In this document: positions 17,047 to 25,894 of the stretch, one piece after another | How positions within the stretch are numbered: position 1 is the stretch's first letter | Layout: each line of letters opens with the position of its first letter | Assembly: GCA_963659365.1 (NCBI GenBank) | Contig: CAVKTI010000003.1 | Span: 1 to 64,000, forward strand | DNA: 64,000 bases | From: W0P28-013 sp963659365 | Lineage (GTDB): Bacteria > Bacteroidota > Bacteroidia > Bacteroidales > Paludibacteraceae | Direction of reading: 5' to 3' | Translations under genes and position numbers: made by a program | The notes under the pieces: model-generated | The model's database searches: none | Told to the model about the DNA's origin: nothing | The model's input: only the letters and a program-made list of their open reading frames with translations

Positions 17047-17402
17047 AAATGAAGCGTTTTGTCGTGATATTGTTGTGTGCGTGTGCGCTACTGCCGCTGG
17101 TGTGTGCGCAAAATGCGCCAGCGCGTGTGCCTGCCGCACCTTATCCCATCGATGTGGCGCAACCCAACGGCGACACACTCACAATCCGTTTGGTCGGCGA
17201 CGAATGGAAACACTGGACAAAAACATGCGATGGCTTTGTAGTTTGCCAAAATGAACGCGGATTTTATTGCTATGCAAAACTGAACTGCAAAGGCGAGATT
17301 GTTGCAAGCCGCCGTGTGGCGCACAATGCCGAAAAACGCAAACAGTACGAATTACGCTATTTGGAACGAATGAAACGGAACAAACAACTCTATAGACCAT
17401 GA
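17043..17402 (+). CDS. Stand-alone M6-protease propeptide-like secreted protein
   Basis: A 119-residue protein with a signal peptide (about residues 1-22, ending in VCAQ) and one small domain. The domain resembles the N-terminal propeptide of the M6 protease encoded next: LTIRLVGDEWKHWTKTCDGF here against LTICLHGDEFANYTTTDDGF there. There is no catalytic domain, and it ends shortly after the propeptide-like unit. Its start overlaps the rmuC stop and its stop overlaps the protease start (17399-17402), so all are translated from one mRNA. It could be a trans-acting inhibitor or chaperone of the protease, or a relic of a duplicated protease gene. I infer the former only from context. Confidence 0.75.
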   Translation: MKMKRFVVILLCACALLPLVCAQNAPARVPAAPYPIDVAQPNGDTLTIRLVGDEWKHWTKTCDGFVVCQNERGFYCYAKLNCKGEIVASRRVAHNAEKRKQYELRYLERMKRNKQLYRP

Positions 17403-20290
17403 ACAAACCGTTGAGAAATTTGATTTTTGTATCTGCTGCGACACTTTTTTCGTCAGCACTTTGGGCTGTGCCTGCCGACCCACGACCGCACACCATTTTG
17501 CAGCCCGATGGCACAGAACTGACCATCTGCCTTCATGGCGATGAGTTTGCCAACTACACCACCACCGACGACGGATTTTTGATTGCCGCCAACGAACAAG
17601 GTGTGTACGAATACGCCACTATTGCTTCAGACGACAAGGGTATTCGCACACTCGGTGTGAAAGCCAATCCCGCCAACCGACGCACCATAGCCGAGCAGCA
17701 GTTGGTAGAAAAATGCCGACCGCTGGCCAAAGAAAAAATGCTGCAAAAACTCGCCAAACAGCAGAATATCAGCGCAAAAGCCGTTGGGACAAGATTCCTT
17801 CCGCCCAAAATTTTGGTCATCATGGTCAATTACAGCGATGTTGCCTTCTCGGCCGAAAACACAAAGGCGGCTGTCGATAGTATGTTCAATAGCGATGCGT
17901 ACCACTACGGCGGAGCGGTGGGCTCGGTGCGGCAGTTCTTTTCCGACCAGTCGAACACCGCCTACCAACCACGGTTCACTGTGGTGGGACCATATACGCT
18001 GCCCAACAATCAGGCTTACTATGGTGCCGATTCGGGGTCAAAACAAGATGCTCGCGTGGGCGATTTGGTAATGGACGCATGCAAATTAGCATCCAACGAT
18101 GTCGATTTTTCGGACTATGACTCGAACAACGATAAGTTTGTCGATGGCGTGTATGTGCTTTATGCGGGGCGCGGACAAGCCGATGGTGGCGGTGTCAACA
18201 CTATTTGGCCAAAAAACTGGAATATGGCATCAACACTCATTTTGGGCTATGCCGAAAATGCTTCGCAATATGTCAGCGGAACAACTGTTACTTACCCCAC
18301 TTACAATGGTGTGCGTGTGAACGAATATGTTGTGAGTCAGGAGTTGCGCAGCGGCAATGTGCGTGCAGGCATTGGTACTGCGTGCCACGAATTTAGCCAT
18401 GTGTTGGGCTTACCCGATTATTACGACACAGAGTATGGTACCAATTACAAAAACAATGCCACTCCAGGCAAGTGGTCGCTGATGGATCAAGGATCGTACA
18501 ACAACGATGGCAAAACGCCGCCCAATTATTCGGCGCACGACAAATTCTATTTCGGTTGGGCAACACCAACTATCATGGATACGCCGAGTTTTGTTACCAT
18601 TCCTGCCGATGGTGCTACTTATCGTGCCGTAACCACAGGCTCCCTATCGGCCACATCGTCGGACGAGGTCTTTTACTTCGAAAACCGCCAACAGACAGGC
18701 TGGGACGCACACCTGCCTGGACACGGACTGCTGGTAACGAAAGTTACCTACGACCAAGATGTTTGGGACTACAATGAACCCAATAACGGCACGCCGATGC
18801 TATACGACATTCAGGAAGCCGATGGCAAATCGACAGGTGGGGACAGTGGAGACACTTATCCTGGCACGAAGAAAGTTACAACCTATACGCCTATCGACAA
18901 TTACGATTTGAGCGACATTACAGAAAGTGCCGACGGTGTGATTACATTCAATTTTATGGGCGGCCCGACCTGCGACTACCGCTGCACCGAGTTTATACGC
19001 GAACACTGCACGCTGATCGATTCTACCGAATGCATGTTGAGCGGTGAAACCTATACCGCCACATTGGAGGCTGAATTGGGCTACGAACTCGTGGCCGATG
19101 AAGACCATTTTATTATAACAATGGGCGAAGACTATTTGGAAGCAGGCACAGGCTATACATTTGTCGATGGTGTGCTGACCATTCCAAATGTTACGGCAAA
19201 TTTGACAATATACGCCAGTGGAACTAAAAAAGTCATTCCGGGACAGGTTGTTTTGCGCTACAACGATCTTGAAGGCGTGGTTATCACGAGTGGTATCAGC
19301 ACAAATCAATACATCGACGCTACGCAAACGCTTACGGTAACACTCACGGCTGCCGAATGTTACGAAACACTCTCGGAAGACAATCTGATGCTCGAAATCA
19401 AAGTAGGCGACACCGAACTGACCGATGTTTACGCCATCGAAAACGGCGTACTTACCATTTCCATTGCACCTGCGCAACTGACCGACGATGTGTCGATAAT
19501 TGTCTATGCCGAAGATAAACCGTCCGTTACTTTCGATGGTGAAAATTGCACCTCGTCGAACACCGCTGCTTGTGTCGATAGCGGCACAGCATTTGTTACG
19601 ACCATCGTGCCTGCCAATGGTTATGTGGTAACTGCCGACAACATTTTGGTAACCATGGGATCTGACGATGCCGATTTCACATTCGAAAACAATGTGCTGA
19701 CTGTAAACGATGTAACAGTGGCGCTATACATAGTGGTGGAAGCAACCAAAATCATTCCTAACCAAACCATCGCCGAATTTATCGAAGCCGAAGGCGGTGA
19801 ATGTTACCTGACTGGTGTTGTTTCGGGTATTGTAAACACCACCTATGGAAATTTCGACCTAACCGATGCTTCGGGTTCGATATATGTGTATGGCTTGCTG
19901 ACCGCTGAATTGGAAACCAAGAAATTTGCTTCGCTTGGGGTTGGAGAGAAAGATACACTGACCGTACTTGCCAAAACATATCAAGTGCATAAAGGAACGA
20001 AAGAGGTTGTCGATGCGGTTTATGTGAGCCACAAAAAATATGTACCATCGCCCACTGAAATTGCTGCAACACAGCAGGGAATGCAAGTGTGTGCTGTTTC
20101 AGCAGCCGCAGGTTTGCAGTTGGTCGGTCTGCCCGATGCGGCGCAGATTCGGATTTTCGATGCGGTGGGGCGGCTGTTGATCGACGAAAAAGCGACCGCC
20201 AACGAACAGACCTATGCGCTGCGTTCGGGACTGTACCTGATTCAAGTATCGGCGCAGGGACAAACAACTTTTTTGAAAGCAATACGATAA
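17399..20290 (+). CDS. M6 family metalloprotease with T9SS sorting domain
   Basis: A 963-residue secreted zinc protease. In order: signal peptide (1 to about 24), propeptide (about 25-110), M6 (immune inhibitor A-like) catalytic domain with HEFSHVLGLPDYYD (zinc ligands H330 and H334, catalytic E331), and two or three repeats of a beta-rich domain (about 520-780) with shared phrases like YTFVDGVLTIPNV and FTFENNVLTVNDV. An OB-fold-like domain (about 785-880) and a C-terminal type IX sorting domain (about 894-963, ending in ...GLYLIQVSAQG...) follow. It should be exported by Sec and then moved to the surface or medium by T9SS. The preceding gene encodes a lone copy of its propeptide. Rel follows 10 bases after the stop. 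Confidence 0.93.
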   Translation: MNKPLRNLIFVSAATLFSSALWAVPADPRPHTILQPDGTELTICLHGDEFANYTTTDDGFLIAANEQGVYEYATIASDDKGIRTLGVKANPANRRTIAEQQLVEKCRPLAKEKMLQKLAKQQNISAKAVGTRFLPPKILVIMVNYSDVAFSAENTKAAVDSMFNSDAYHYGGAVGSVRQFFSDQSNTAYQPRFTVVGPYTLPNNQAYYGADSGSKQDARVGDLVMDACKLASNDVDFSDYDSNNDKFVDGVYVLYAGRGQADGGGVNTIWPKNWNMASTLILGYAENASQYVSGTTVTYPTYNGVRVNEYVVSQELRSGNVRAGIGTACHEFSHVLGLPDYYDTEYGTNYKNNATPGKWSLMDQGSYNNDGKTPPNYSAHDKFYFGWATPTIMDTPSFVTIPADGATYRAVTTGSLSATSSDEVFYFENRQQTGWDAHLPGHGLLVTKVTYDQDVWDYNEPNNGTPMLYDIQEADGKSTGGDSGDTYPGTKKVTTYTPIDNYDLSDITESADGVITFNFMGGPTCDYRCTEFIREHCTLIDSTECMLSGETYTATLEAELGYELVADEDHFIITMGEDYLEAGTGYTFVDGVLTIPNVTANLTIYASGTKKVIPGQVVLRYNDLEGVVITSGISTNQYIDATQTLTVTLTAAECYETLSEDNLMLEIKVGDTELTDVYAIENGVLTISIAPAQLTDDVSIIVYAEDKPSVTFDGENCTSSNTAACVDSGTAFVTTIVPANGYVVTADNILVTMGSDDADFTFENNVLTVNDVTVALYIVVEATKIIPNQTIAEFIEAEGGECYLTGVVSGIVNTTYGNFDLTDASGSIYVYGLLTAELETKKFASLGVGEKDTLTVLAKTYQVHKGTKEVVDAVYVSHKKYVPSPTEIAATQQGMQVCAVSAAAGLQLVGLPDAAQIRIFDAVGRLLIDEKATANEQTYALRSGLYLIQVSAQGQTTFLKAIR

Positions 20291-20300
20291 GGGAACGCTT

Positions 20301-22463
20301 ATGGACGCGCTGTTGAAAGAGTGCTACAGACAGGCTGTTGCCGAGTTGCGCGAGGCCTACACGCCTACCGACTGGCGTGCGTTGCGCAACGCTGTGGCGG
20401 CGGCATTGCGCAGCGGCCAACTTGCGCCCGAACGGCTCGAACGCAGTCTGCAAACCGCACTTTTGGCGCACCGCGAAATCTCGCTCGGTCATCACGGTAT
20501 CAGTGCGGTGGTGCTCTATGCGCTGGTGCAGTGCGGCGCTACAACCATCGACCAGATAGAGCAGCAACAGGGCAAATCGGTGGCGACCATTGTGCATGGA
20601 TTGCAAAAAGCATATAGTCTGTACGAGCGCAATGTGGCCATCGAAACAGAGAATTTCCGCAAACTGCTCATCTCGTTTGCCGAAGATGTGCGCGTCATCA
20701 TGATAATGATTGTGGAACGGCTCGCCACCATGCGCCACCTCGACCGCTATGCGCCCGACGAACAGCAGAAAATCGCCCGCGAAGTGTCGTATCTCTACGC
20801 TCCGTTGGCGCACCGCATGGGCTTGTACGCCATCAAAACCGAACTCGAAGACCTGTCGCTCAAATACACTTCGTACGACATCTACAAGGATATTGCCCAC
20901 AAACTGAACGAGACCAAACGCTCGCGCGACGCCTACATCGAGCGATTTATCGAGCCAGTGCGCCACGAACTCGAAGCGCAAGGCCTGATTTTCAGCATCA
21001 AAGGGCGCACCAAGTCGATTCACAGCATTTGGAACAAAATGCGCAAACAGCAGGTGCCGTTCGAAAAAGTGTACGACCTATTTGCCATTCGCATCATAAT
21101 CGATTGCCCCGAAGAGCGCGAAAAAGCGGCTTGCTGGCAGGCGTTCTCGGTGGTAACAAACATGTATTCGTACAACACCAACCGCCTGCGCGACTGGATT
21201 TCGGCACCGAAACCCAACGGCTACGAAAGTCTGCATGTTACCGTGATGGGTCCCGAAGGCAAGTGGGTAGAGGTGCAAATTCGTACCAAGCGCATGGACG
21301 AAGTGGCCGAAAAAGGCGTGGCGGCGCACTGGAAATACAAAGGCATAAAAAGCGATTCGGCCAAGATGGACGAGTGGCTCAAAAACCTGCGCGAAGTGCT
21401 CGAAAGTTCGTCCGATGCCACCGATAGCGAGGTCATCAACGAGTTCAAAATGCAACTCTACGACGACGATGTGTTCGTTTTCACGCCCAAAGGCGACCTG
21501 CACAACCTGCCCAAAGGCGCAACGGTACTCGATTTTGCCTTCTCGATTCACACTAGCATTGGGGCGCACTGCATGGGCGCAGTGGTGAACAACAGGCATG
21601 TTTCGTTCAAATATGTGCTGCAAAACGGCGACCAGATTTCGGTGCTGACATCGCCCAACCAAACGCCAAAATTGGAGTGGCTCAACCATGTGGTAACATC
21701 GAAAGCGCGCGCCAAAATCAAGCAGTGTGTCAAGGAAATTGAGCATAAAGAGGCCGACGACGGGCGCGAAATTCTGCAACGGCGCTTCAAAAACTGGAAA
21801 ATCGATGTAGCGGACGGCGACATCACACGCCTATCGAAAAAGATGGGCTACAAAACGCTCACCGATTTCTATGTGGCGGTGCATAATGGCAAAGTGAATG
21901 TGCTGACCCTGCGCGACCGCCTGACCGAACCCGACGAAGCCGCCGAAACGGTGTCCCACTCGGCCGAAGGCTTTGTGGCCGAAACCGAACTGCAACGCAT
22001 CTCGTCGCAAGGCGATGCGCTCATCATCGACCGCAACCTGAAAAATGTCGATTACACGCTGGCCAAATGCTGCAATCCCATCTATGGCGACGACATTTTT
22101 GGCTTTGTAACCATCAACAACGGCATCAAAATTCACCGCAAAAACTGCCCCAATGCGCCGCAGATGATCGAAAAATTCGGCTACCGCATTGTGAATGCAC
22201 GCTGGAGCGGCGACAAAAACGCCAGCGGCGAATACCCGATCACGCTGCGCATCATCGGCCACGACGACATCGGCATTGTAACCAACATCACCTCGGTCAT
22301 CACCAAAGAAAACAGCGTGAATATGCGCTCCATCTCGGTCGATTCGCACGACGGACTCTTCGAAGGCAACATCACTGTGCTAGTCAAAGAGGTCGGACAA
22401 CTCGAACAACTCATTCGCAAAATCCGCACCATCAAAGGCGTAAAACAGGTTTATCGCAGTTGA
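20301..22463 (+). CDS. RelA/SpoT-family (p)ppGpp synthetase with degenerate hydrolase domain
   Basis: A 720-residue long-type alarmone enzyme. The synthetase domain (about 190-345) has IKGRTKSIHSIWNKM, YDLFAIRI, PKPNGYESLH and EVQIRT. TGS (about 391-455, FVFTPKGDLHNLPKGAT), zinc-finger (LAKCCNPIYGD near 585-595) and ACT (about 640-720) domains follow. In the N-terminal hydrolase region the metal-binding His-Asp pair is missing: the usual LLHDVVED position reads LYALVQCG, and the later RLxNMR motif reads RLATMR. It is therefore probably a synthetase-only, RelA-like enzyme. It lies directly after the M6 protease gene and may share its mRNA. A bifunctional partner would be needed elsewhere in the genome. 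Confidence 0.93.
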   Translation: MDALLKECYRQAVAELREAYTPTDWRALRNAVAAALRSGQLAPERLERSLQTALLAHREISLGHHGISAVVLYALVQCGATTIDQIEQQQGKSVATIVHGLQKAYSLYERNVAIETENFRKLLISFAEDVRVIMIMIVERLATMRHLDRYAPDEQQKIAREVSYLYAPLAHRMGLYAIKTELEDLSLKYTSYDIYKDIAHKLNETKRSRDAYIERFIEPVRHELEAQGLIFSIKGRTKSIHSIWNKMRKQQVPFEKVYDLFAIRIIIDCPEEREKAACWQAFSVVTNMYSYNTNRLRDWISAPKPNGYESLHVTVMGPEGKWVEVQIRTKRMDEVAEKGVAAHWKYKGIKSDSAKMDEWLKNLREVLESSSDATDSEVINEFKMQLYDDDVFVFTPKGDLHNLPKGATVLDFAFSIHTSIGAHCMGAVVNNRHVSFKYVLQNGDQISVLTSPNQTPKLEWLNHVVTSKARAKIKQCVKEIEHKEADDGREILQRRFKNWKIDVADGDITRLSKKMGYKTLTDFYVAVHNGKVNVLTLRDRLTEPDEAAETVSHSAEGFVAETELQRISSQGDALIIDRNLKNVDYTLAKCCNPIYGDDIFGFVTINNGIKIHRKNCPNAPQMIEKFGYRIVNARWSGDKNASGEYPITLRIIGHDDIGIVTNITSVITKENSVNMRSISVDSHDGLFEGNITVLVKEVGQLEQLIRKIRTIKGVKQVYRS

Positions 22464-22799
22464 GTCGCAAGAAAGTGAGAAGTGAGCAGTTAGAAGTGAG
22501 CAGTGGTGCGGCAAAGCCGCAAATTCAGATTTCAGATTGAAAAATTATTTGAAAATTGCGGCGGTGTTGGGCGCAAAATTTCATAATTCTAAATTCAAAA
22601 TTCTTAATTAAACGGAAGGCTTTTCCCCCCTTCGGGGGAAACGGGAAAGGGGGCTATGACCAAGAAAATTTGAAAATTTGATTTTTGCCTCACAGACCTT
22701 CACTAATGCGTTAAACTAATCAACTTTTCAACGACTAATCAACCAATCAACTAAATTTGAAATTCTGAAATTTGAAATTCTGAAATTTGAAATTCTATT
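22464..22799. repeat. Intergenic repeat mosaic
   Basis: No gene. It starts with GAGTCGCAAGAAAGTGAGAAGTGAGCAG words right after the rel stop. Then come AATTCTAAATTCAAAATTC words, the GGGGGAAACGGGAAAGGGGG element (22621-22672) and ACTAATCAACCAATCAAC words. It ends in tandem TTTGAAATTCTGAAA (22756-22797) touching the cinA start. Confidence 0.75.
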
Positions 22800-24032
22800 A
22801 TGAACGCAATCCTAATAAACATTGGCGATGAATTACTAATCGGGCAGGTGGTGAATACCAACGCCGCTTGGATGGCTGCCGAACTCGAGCAGCACGACAT
22901 ACATGTGTCGCACATCATAACCATAGCCGACGATTCGGCCGACATCGAACGCACGCTGTCTGACAACGAAAATGCCGATGTGGTGCTGATTACAGGCGGT
23001 CTTGGCCCCACGAAAGACGATATTACGAAAGAGGCTCTTTGCCGCCATTTTGGTGCGAAACTGGTGCTCGACCAGCCGTCGTACGACAATGTGCGCGACT
23101 ATTTTGCCACGCGTGGACTGCCATTTTCCGACATCAACAAGATGCAGGGTATGGTGCCCGACTGCTGCGAAGCGTTGCTCAACCGTGTTGGCACGGCGCC
23201 GGGAATGTGGTTCGAACACGATGGGCGCGTGCTGGTGTCGTTGCCGGGCGTACCACACGAAATGCGCTGGCTGATGACAACCTATGTGCTGCCGCGCCTC
23301 TCACAACGCATGGGACGCGAAGCCATCTTGCATAAAACCGTCCTGACAGTCGGCATTGGCGAATCGTTTTTGGCCGAAAAAATTGCTGCTTGGGAAGATG
23401 TGTTGCCACAAAATTTCCGCTTGGCCTACCTGCCCGACGCTGGCAAAGTGCGCTTACGCTTGTCGGCACACGGCGCAAACCACGCCGATTTGCAGGCGCA
23501 GATGGACGACGAAATCGAAAAACTTGTCGCGCTCATTCCCGAATATATCTACGGCTACAACGACGAAACGCTGGCATCGGCGGTAGGGCGCGCACTGCTG
23601 CAACGCGGCGCAACGCTTGCCACGGCCGAAAGTTGCACGGGCGGCACACTGGCACACCGCATTACCGAGGTGGCTGGCGCATCGCAATACTATGTCGGCG
23701 GCGTGGTTAGTTATTCTAACGAACTGAAAATGAATCTGTTAGGCGTAAAAAGTGAAACTCTCGACCAGTTTGGTGCGGTGAGCGAACAGACTGCTTGCGC
23801 CATGGCACAAGGTTGCCGCAACCGCCTACACGCCGATTACGCCGTGGCGACCACAGGCATTGCTGGCCCTACTGGCGGCAGCGACGAAAAACCGCTTGGC
23901 ACGGTGTGGATTGCCGTGGCAACGCCCGAAAAGGTAGAGGCGCACCGCTATGTTTTTGCCACCACACGCGCCCAACACCAAGAACGCACTGCCAATCAAG
24001 CCCTTGCCGACCTGCTCGGCGCACTACGCTGA
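22800..24032 (+). CDS. cinA: CinA-like protein, nicotinamide-nucleotide amidase
   Basis: A 410-residue two-domain protein. The N-terminal MoCF-like COG1058 domain (about 1-170) has INIGDELLIGQVVNTNA and TGGLGPTKDD. The C-terminal PncC domain (about 255-405) has TAESCTGGTLAHR and ATTGIAGPTGG and deamidates NMN in pyridine-nucleotide recycling. Length and domain order are standard. The start lies at the junction with tandem TGAAATT repeats and no promoter is visible. It converges with the PepSY-like lipoprotein gene, three bases apart. Confidence 0.94.
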   Translation: MNAILINIGDELLIGQVVNTNAAWMAAELEQHDIHVSHIITIADDSADIERTLSDNENADVVLITGGLGPTKDDITKEALCRHFGAKLVLDQPSYDNVRDYFATRGLPFSDINKMQGMVPDCCEALLNRVGTAPGMWFEHDGRVLVSLPGVPHEMRWLMTTYVLPRLSQRMGREAILHKTVLTVGIGESFLAEKIAAWEDVLPQNFRLAYLPDAGKVRLRLSAHGANHADLQAQMDDEIEKLVALIPEYIYGYNDETLASAVGRALLQRGATLATAESCTGGTLAHRITEVAGASQYYVGGVVSYSNELKMNLLGVKSETLDQFGAVSEQTACAMAQGCRNRLHADYAVATTGIAGPTGGSDEKPLGTVWIAVATPEKVEAHRYVFATTRAQHQERTANQALADLLGALR

Positions 24033-24035
24033 CGC

Positions 24036-24479
24036 TCAATCGTCGATATACTTGAAATTGCCCTTGCGGTCGAATACCAGTTCGAGCGAAGTGTTGAGTT
24101 TCACCTCGTATTTGCGGTGTTCGTAACTGATTTTCACGACGAATTGCTGCGCAAAATGCTGCGTTACATACGCTGTGATGGCGGCTGGAACAATGGCTAC
24201 CGGCACACTGTCGCGCATACAATCGACCTCCGTCCATTCGCCATCGCCGTCGAATTCAATCTCGTAATTGTTGAGAAATTGAACCGTGTACGAGTGGTCG
24301 AGCGTCGATGGATCTTCGATGATGTATGCAATTTCGCAATTTGCAAAATGCTGATTTACAAACTGTTGCGCTGTGGCTGGCAGTTGCTCGAAGGTGATGA
24401 CGCGCTCTGGCTTTTCGCACGCCACAAACCCAATGGCGACGGCCAAAAGTAGCGATAGAGAGGCAATTTTTGTTTTCAT
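24036..24479 (-). CDS. PepSY-like (DUF2874) lipoprotein
   Basis: A 147-residue protein with a lipoprotein signal (VAC, Cys21). Two PepSY-like repeats follow, each with the pattern LPATAQQFVNQHF...IEFDGDGEW and VPAAITAYVTQHF...LVFDRKGNFKYID. This is the Bacteroidetes BLIP/PepSY-like family, small periplasmic or outer-membrane lipoproteins of unknown role. It has its own clear promoter (24519-24549). Confidence 0.88.
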   Translation of the reverse strand: MKTKIASLSLLLAVAIGFVACEKPERVITFEQLPATAQQFVNQHFANCEIAYIIEDPSTLDHSYTVQFLNNYEIEFDGDGEWTEVDCMRDSVPVAIVPAAITAYVTQHFAQQFVVKISYEHRKYEVKLNTSLELVFDRKGNFKYIDD

Positions 24480-24518
24480 AGTCGTTCGCAGTTATAAATT
24501 AGGGTGTATCTCTGTCTG

Positions 24519-24549
24519 CAAAAATAGAGTTTTTTTTTTGCAAAAACAA
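24519..24549 (-). promoter_or_regulatory. Promoter of the PepSY-like lipoprotein gene
   Basis: Minus-strand TTG (24549-24547), 20 bases, TATTTTTG (24526-24519). The leader is about 35 bases. Confidence 0.7.
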
Positions 24550-24600
24550 AATTTTTCGACCATTTTTGTGATTGATGGCTGCGTTTTGCGTAATTTTTGC

Positions 24601-24608
24601 TATCTTTG
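24601..24608 (+). promoter_or_regulatory. -7 element of the DUF4837 gene
   Basis: TATCTTTG lies 22 bases before the ATG at 24631. It rules out the long upstream extension of the open frame. No TTG at 19-20 bases. Confidence 0.55.
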
Positions 24609-24630
24609 TACGAAGAAAAATTTGTTGCCG

Positions 24631-25653
24631 ATGATGAAAAAGAACCTATTCCTATTGCCGCTTGTAGTGCTGCTTTGTGCGTGTCGTGGCGGTGGCAGCA
24701 TGTTGCCCAATCCGAGCGGCGCAGCGGGCGAACTATTGGTGGTGGCCGACGAGCGCGACTGGCGCACGCCTGGCGGCAAAGCCCTGTTCGACCTGCTCAC
24801 ATCTGATGTGCCGTGCCTGCCGCAAGCCGAGCCGATGTTCACCGTTTCGCGCGTCGAATATAGCGGCTTCGACCGTCTGTTGCGGCCTGCGCGCAATATC
24901 GTTTTGGTCGAAATCGACTCGACACGCTACACGCGAGCCGCCATCAAGTTGGAGCGCAACCGCTGGGCGCGGGCGCAGTCGGTAGCGGTGATTACGGCGG
25001 ACAATGCCGAAAATTTTGCAAAAATCGTCGAAAAGCGCGGCGCTGTGCTGCTCGATTTTTTCGTGCGCACCGAGCGTGAACGCCAAATCGACTTTTTGAA
25101 ACAGAACTTGAACCAGACGGCACTGAAAAAGGCGTACGACAAATTTGGCATAAAAATAGCCGTGCCAACAAGTTTGAACAAATACAACGAAAGCGACGAT
25201 TTTCTCTGGATGTCGAACGGCAGCGGCACGGCGCGCCAAGATGTGGTCATCTACAGTTACCCCTACACCAGCAAATCGCAACTGACGCGCGACGCACTCA
25301 TTGCCAAACGCGACTCGATTTTGTGTGCGCACATTCCCGGCTCGTTCGAAGGGTCGTGTATGGGAACTGCCACCGCCTACGAACCGCCTATTTTCAGCGA
25401 AATTTGGGTGGACGATGCCTATTGCGCCGAACTGCGCGGACTGTGGGAGATGAAAAACGGCGAAACGATGGGCGGCCCCTTTGTGAGCCACACGCGCCTC
25501 GATGAACTGCACAACCGCCTGATAACGGTGGAAGGTTTTGTGTTCGCTCCGGGCAAAGAGAAACGCAATGTCATGCGCCAAACCGAAGCGATGGTCTATT
25601 CCGTGCGTATGCCGCAAGATGTGGAAGCCATTGTGGTTACGCCGAAAAAGTGA
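24631..25653 (+). CDS. DUF4837 family lipoprotein
   Basis: A 340-residue protein with a lipoprotein signal (CAC, Cys about residue 16 after MMKKNLFLLP). Features matching the Bacteroidetes DUF4837 family are the early GELLVVADERDW, a central FGIKIAVPTSLNKY and a C-terminal GFVFAPGKEKRN. Function unknown; probably an envelope lipoprotein. A second in-frame ATG at 24634 is equally possible. The stop runs directly into GTGAGAAGTGAGTAGTG words. Confidence 0.85.
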   Translation: MMKKNLFLLPLVVLLCACRGGGSMLPNPSGAAGELLVVADERDWRTPGGKALFDLLTSDVPCLPQAEPMFTVSRVEYSGFDRLLRPARNIVLVEIDSTRYTRAAIKLERNRWARAQSVAVITADNAENFAKIVEKRGAVLLDFFVRTERERQIDFLKQNLNQTALKKAYDKFGIKIAVPTSLNKYNESDDFLWMSNGSGTARQDVVIYSYPYTSKSQLTRDALIAKRDSILCAHIPGSFEGSCMGTATAYEPPIFSEIWVDDAYCAELRGLWEMKNGETMGGPFVSHTRLDELHNRLITVEGFVFAPGKEKRNVMRQTEAMVYSVRMPQDVEAIVVTPKK

Positions 25654-25894
25654 GAAGTGAGTAGTGAGAAGTGAGTAGTGAATTTGAGTGAGGAGTGATG
25701 CGGCGAAGCCGCAAATACAGAACTTTGATTAAGACGATGACGAATACAAATTATTTGAAGATTTGAAAATTGAAAATTGTTTTGCCGCACAGATTTTTAC
25801 TAATGCGTTAAACTTATCAACTGATCAACCAATCAACTCATCAACCCAATCTGAACTCTGAAATTTGAAATTCTGAAATTCTGAAATCTAAAAT
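25654..25894. repeat. Intergenic repeat mosaic
   Basis: No gene. GTGAGAAGTGAGTAGTGAG words, TTTGAAGATTTGAAAATTG words, TCAACTGATCAACCAATC words and TTTGAAATTCTGAAATTC words occur in the same order as before cinA. Confidence 0.7.
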
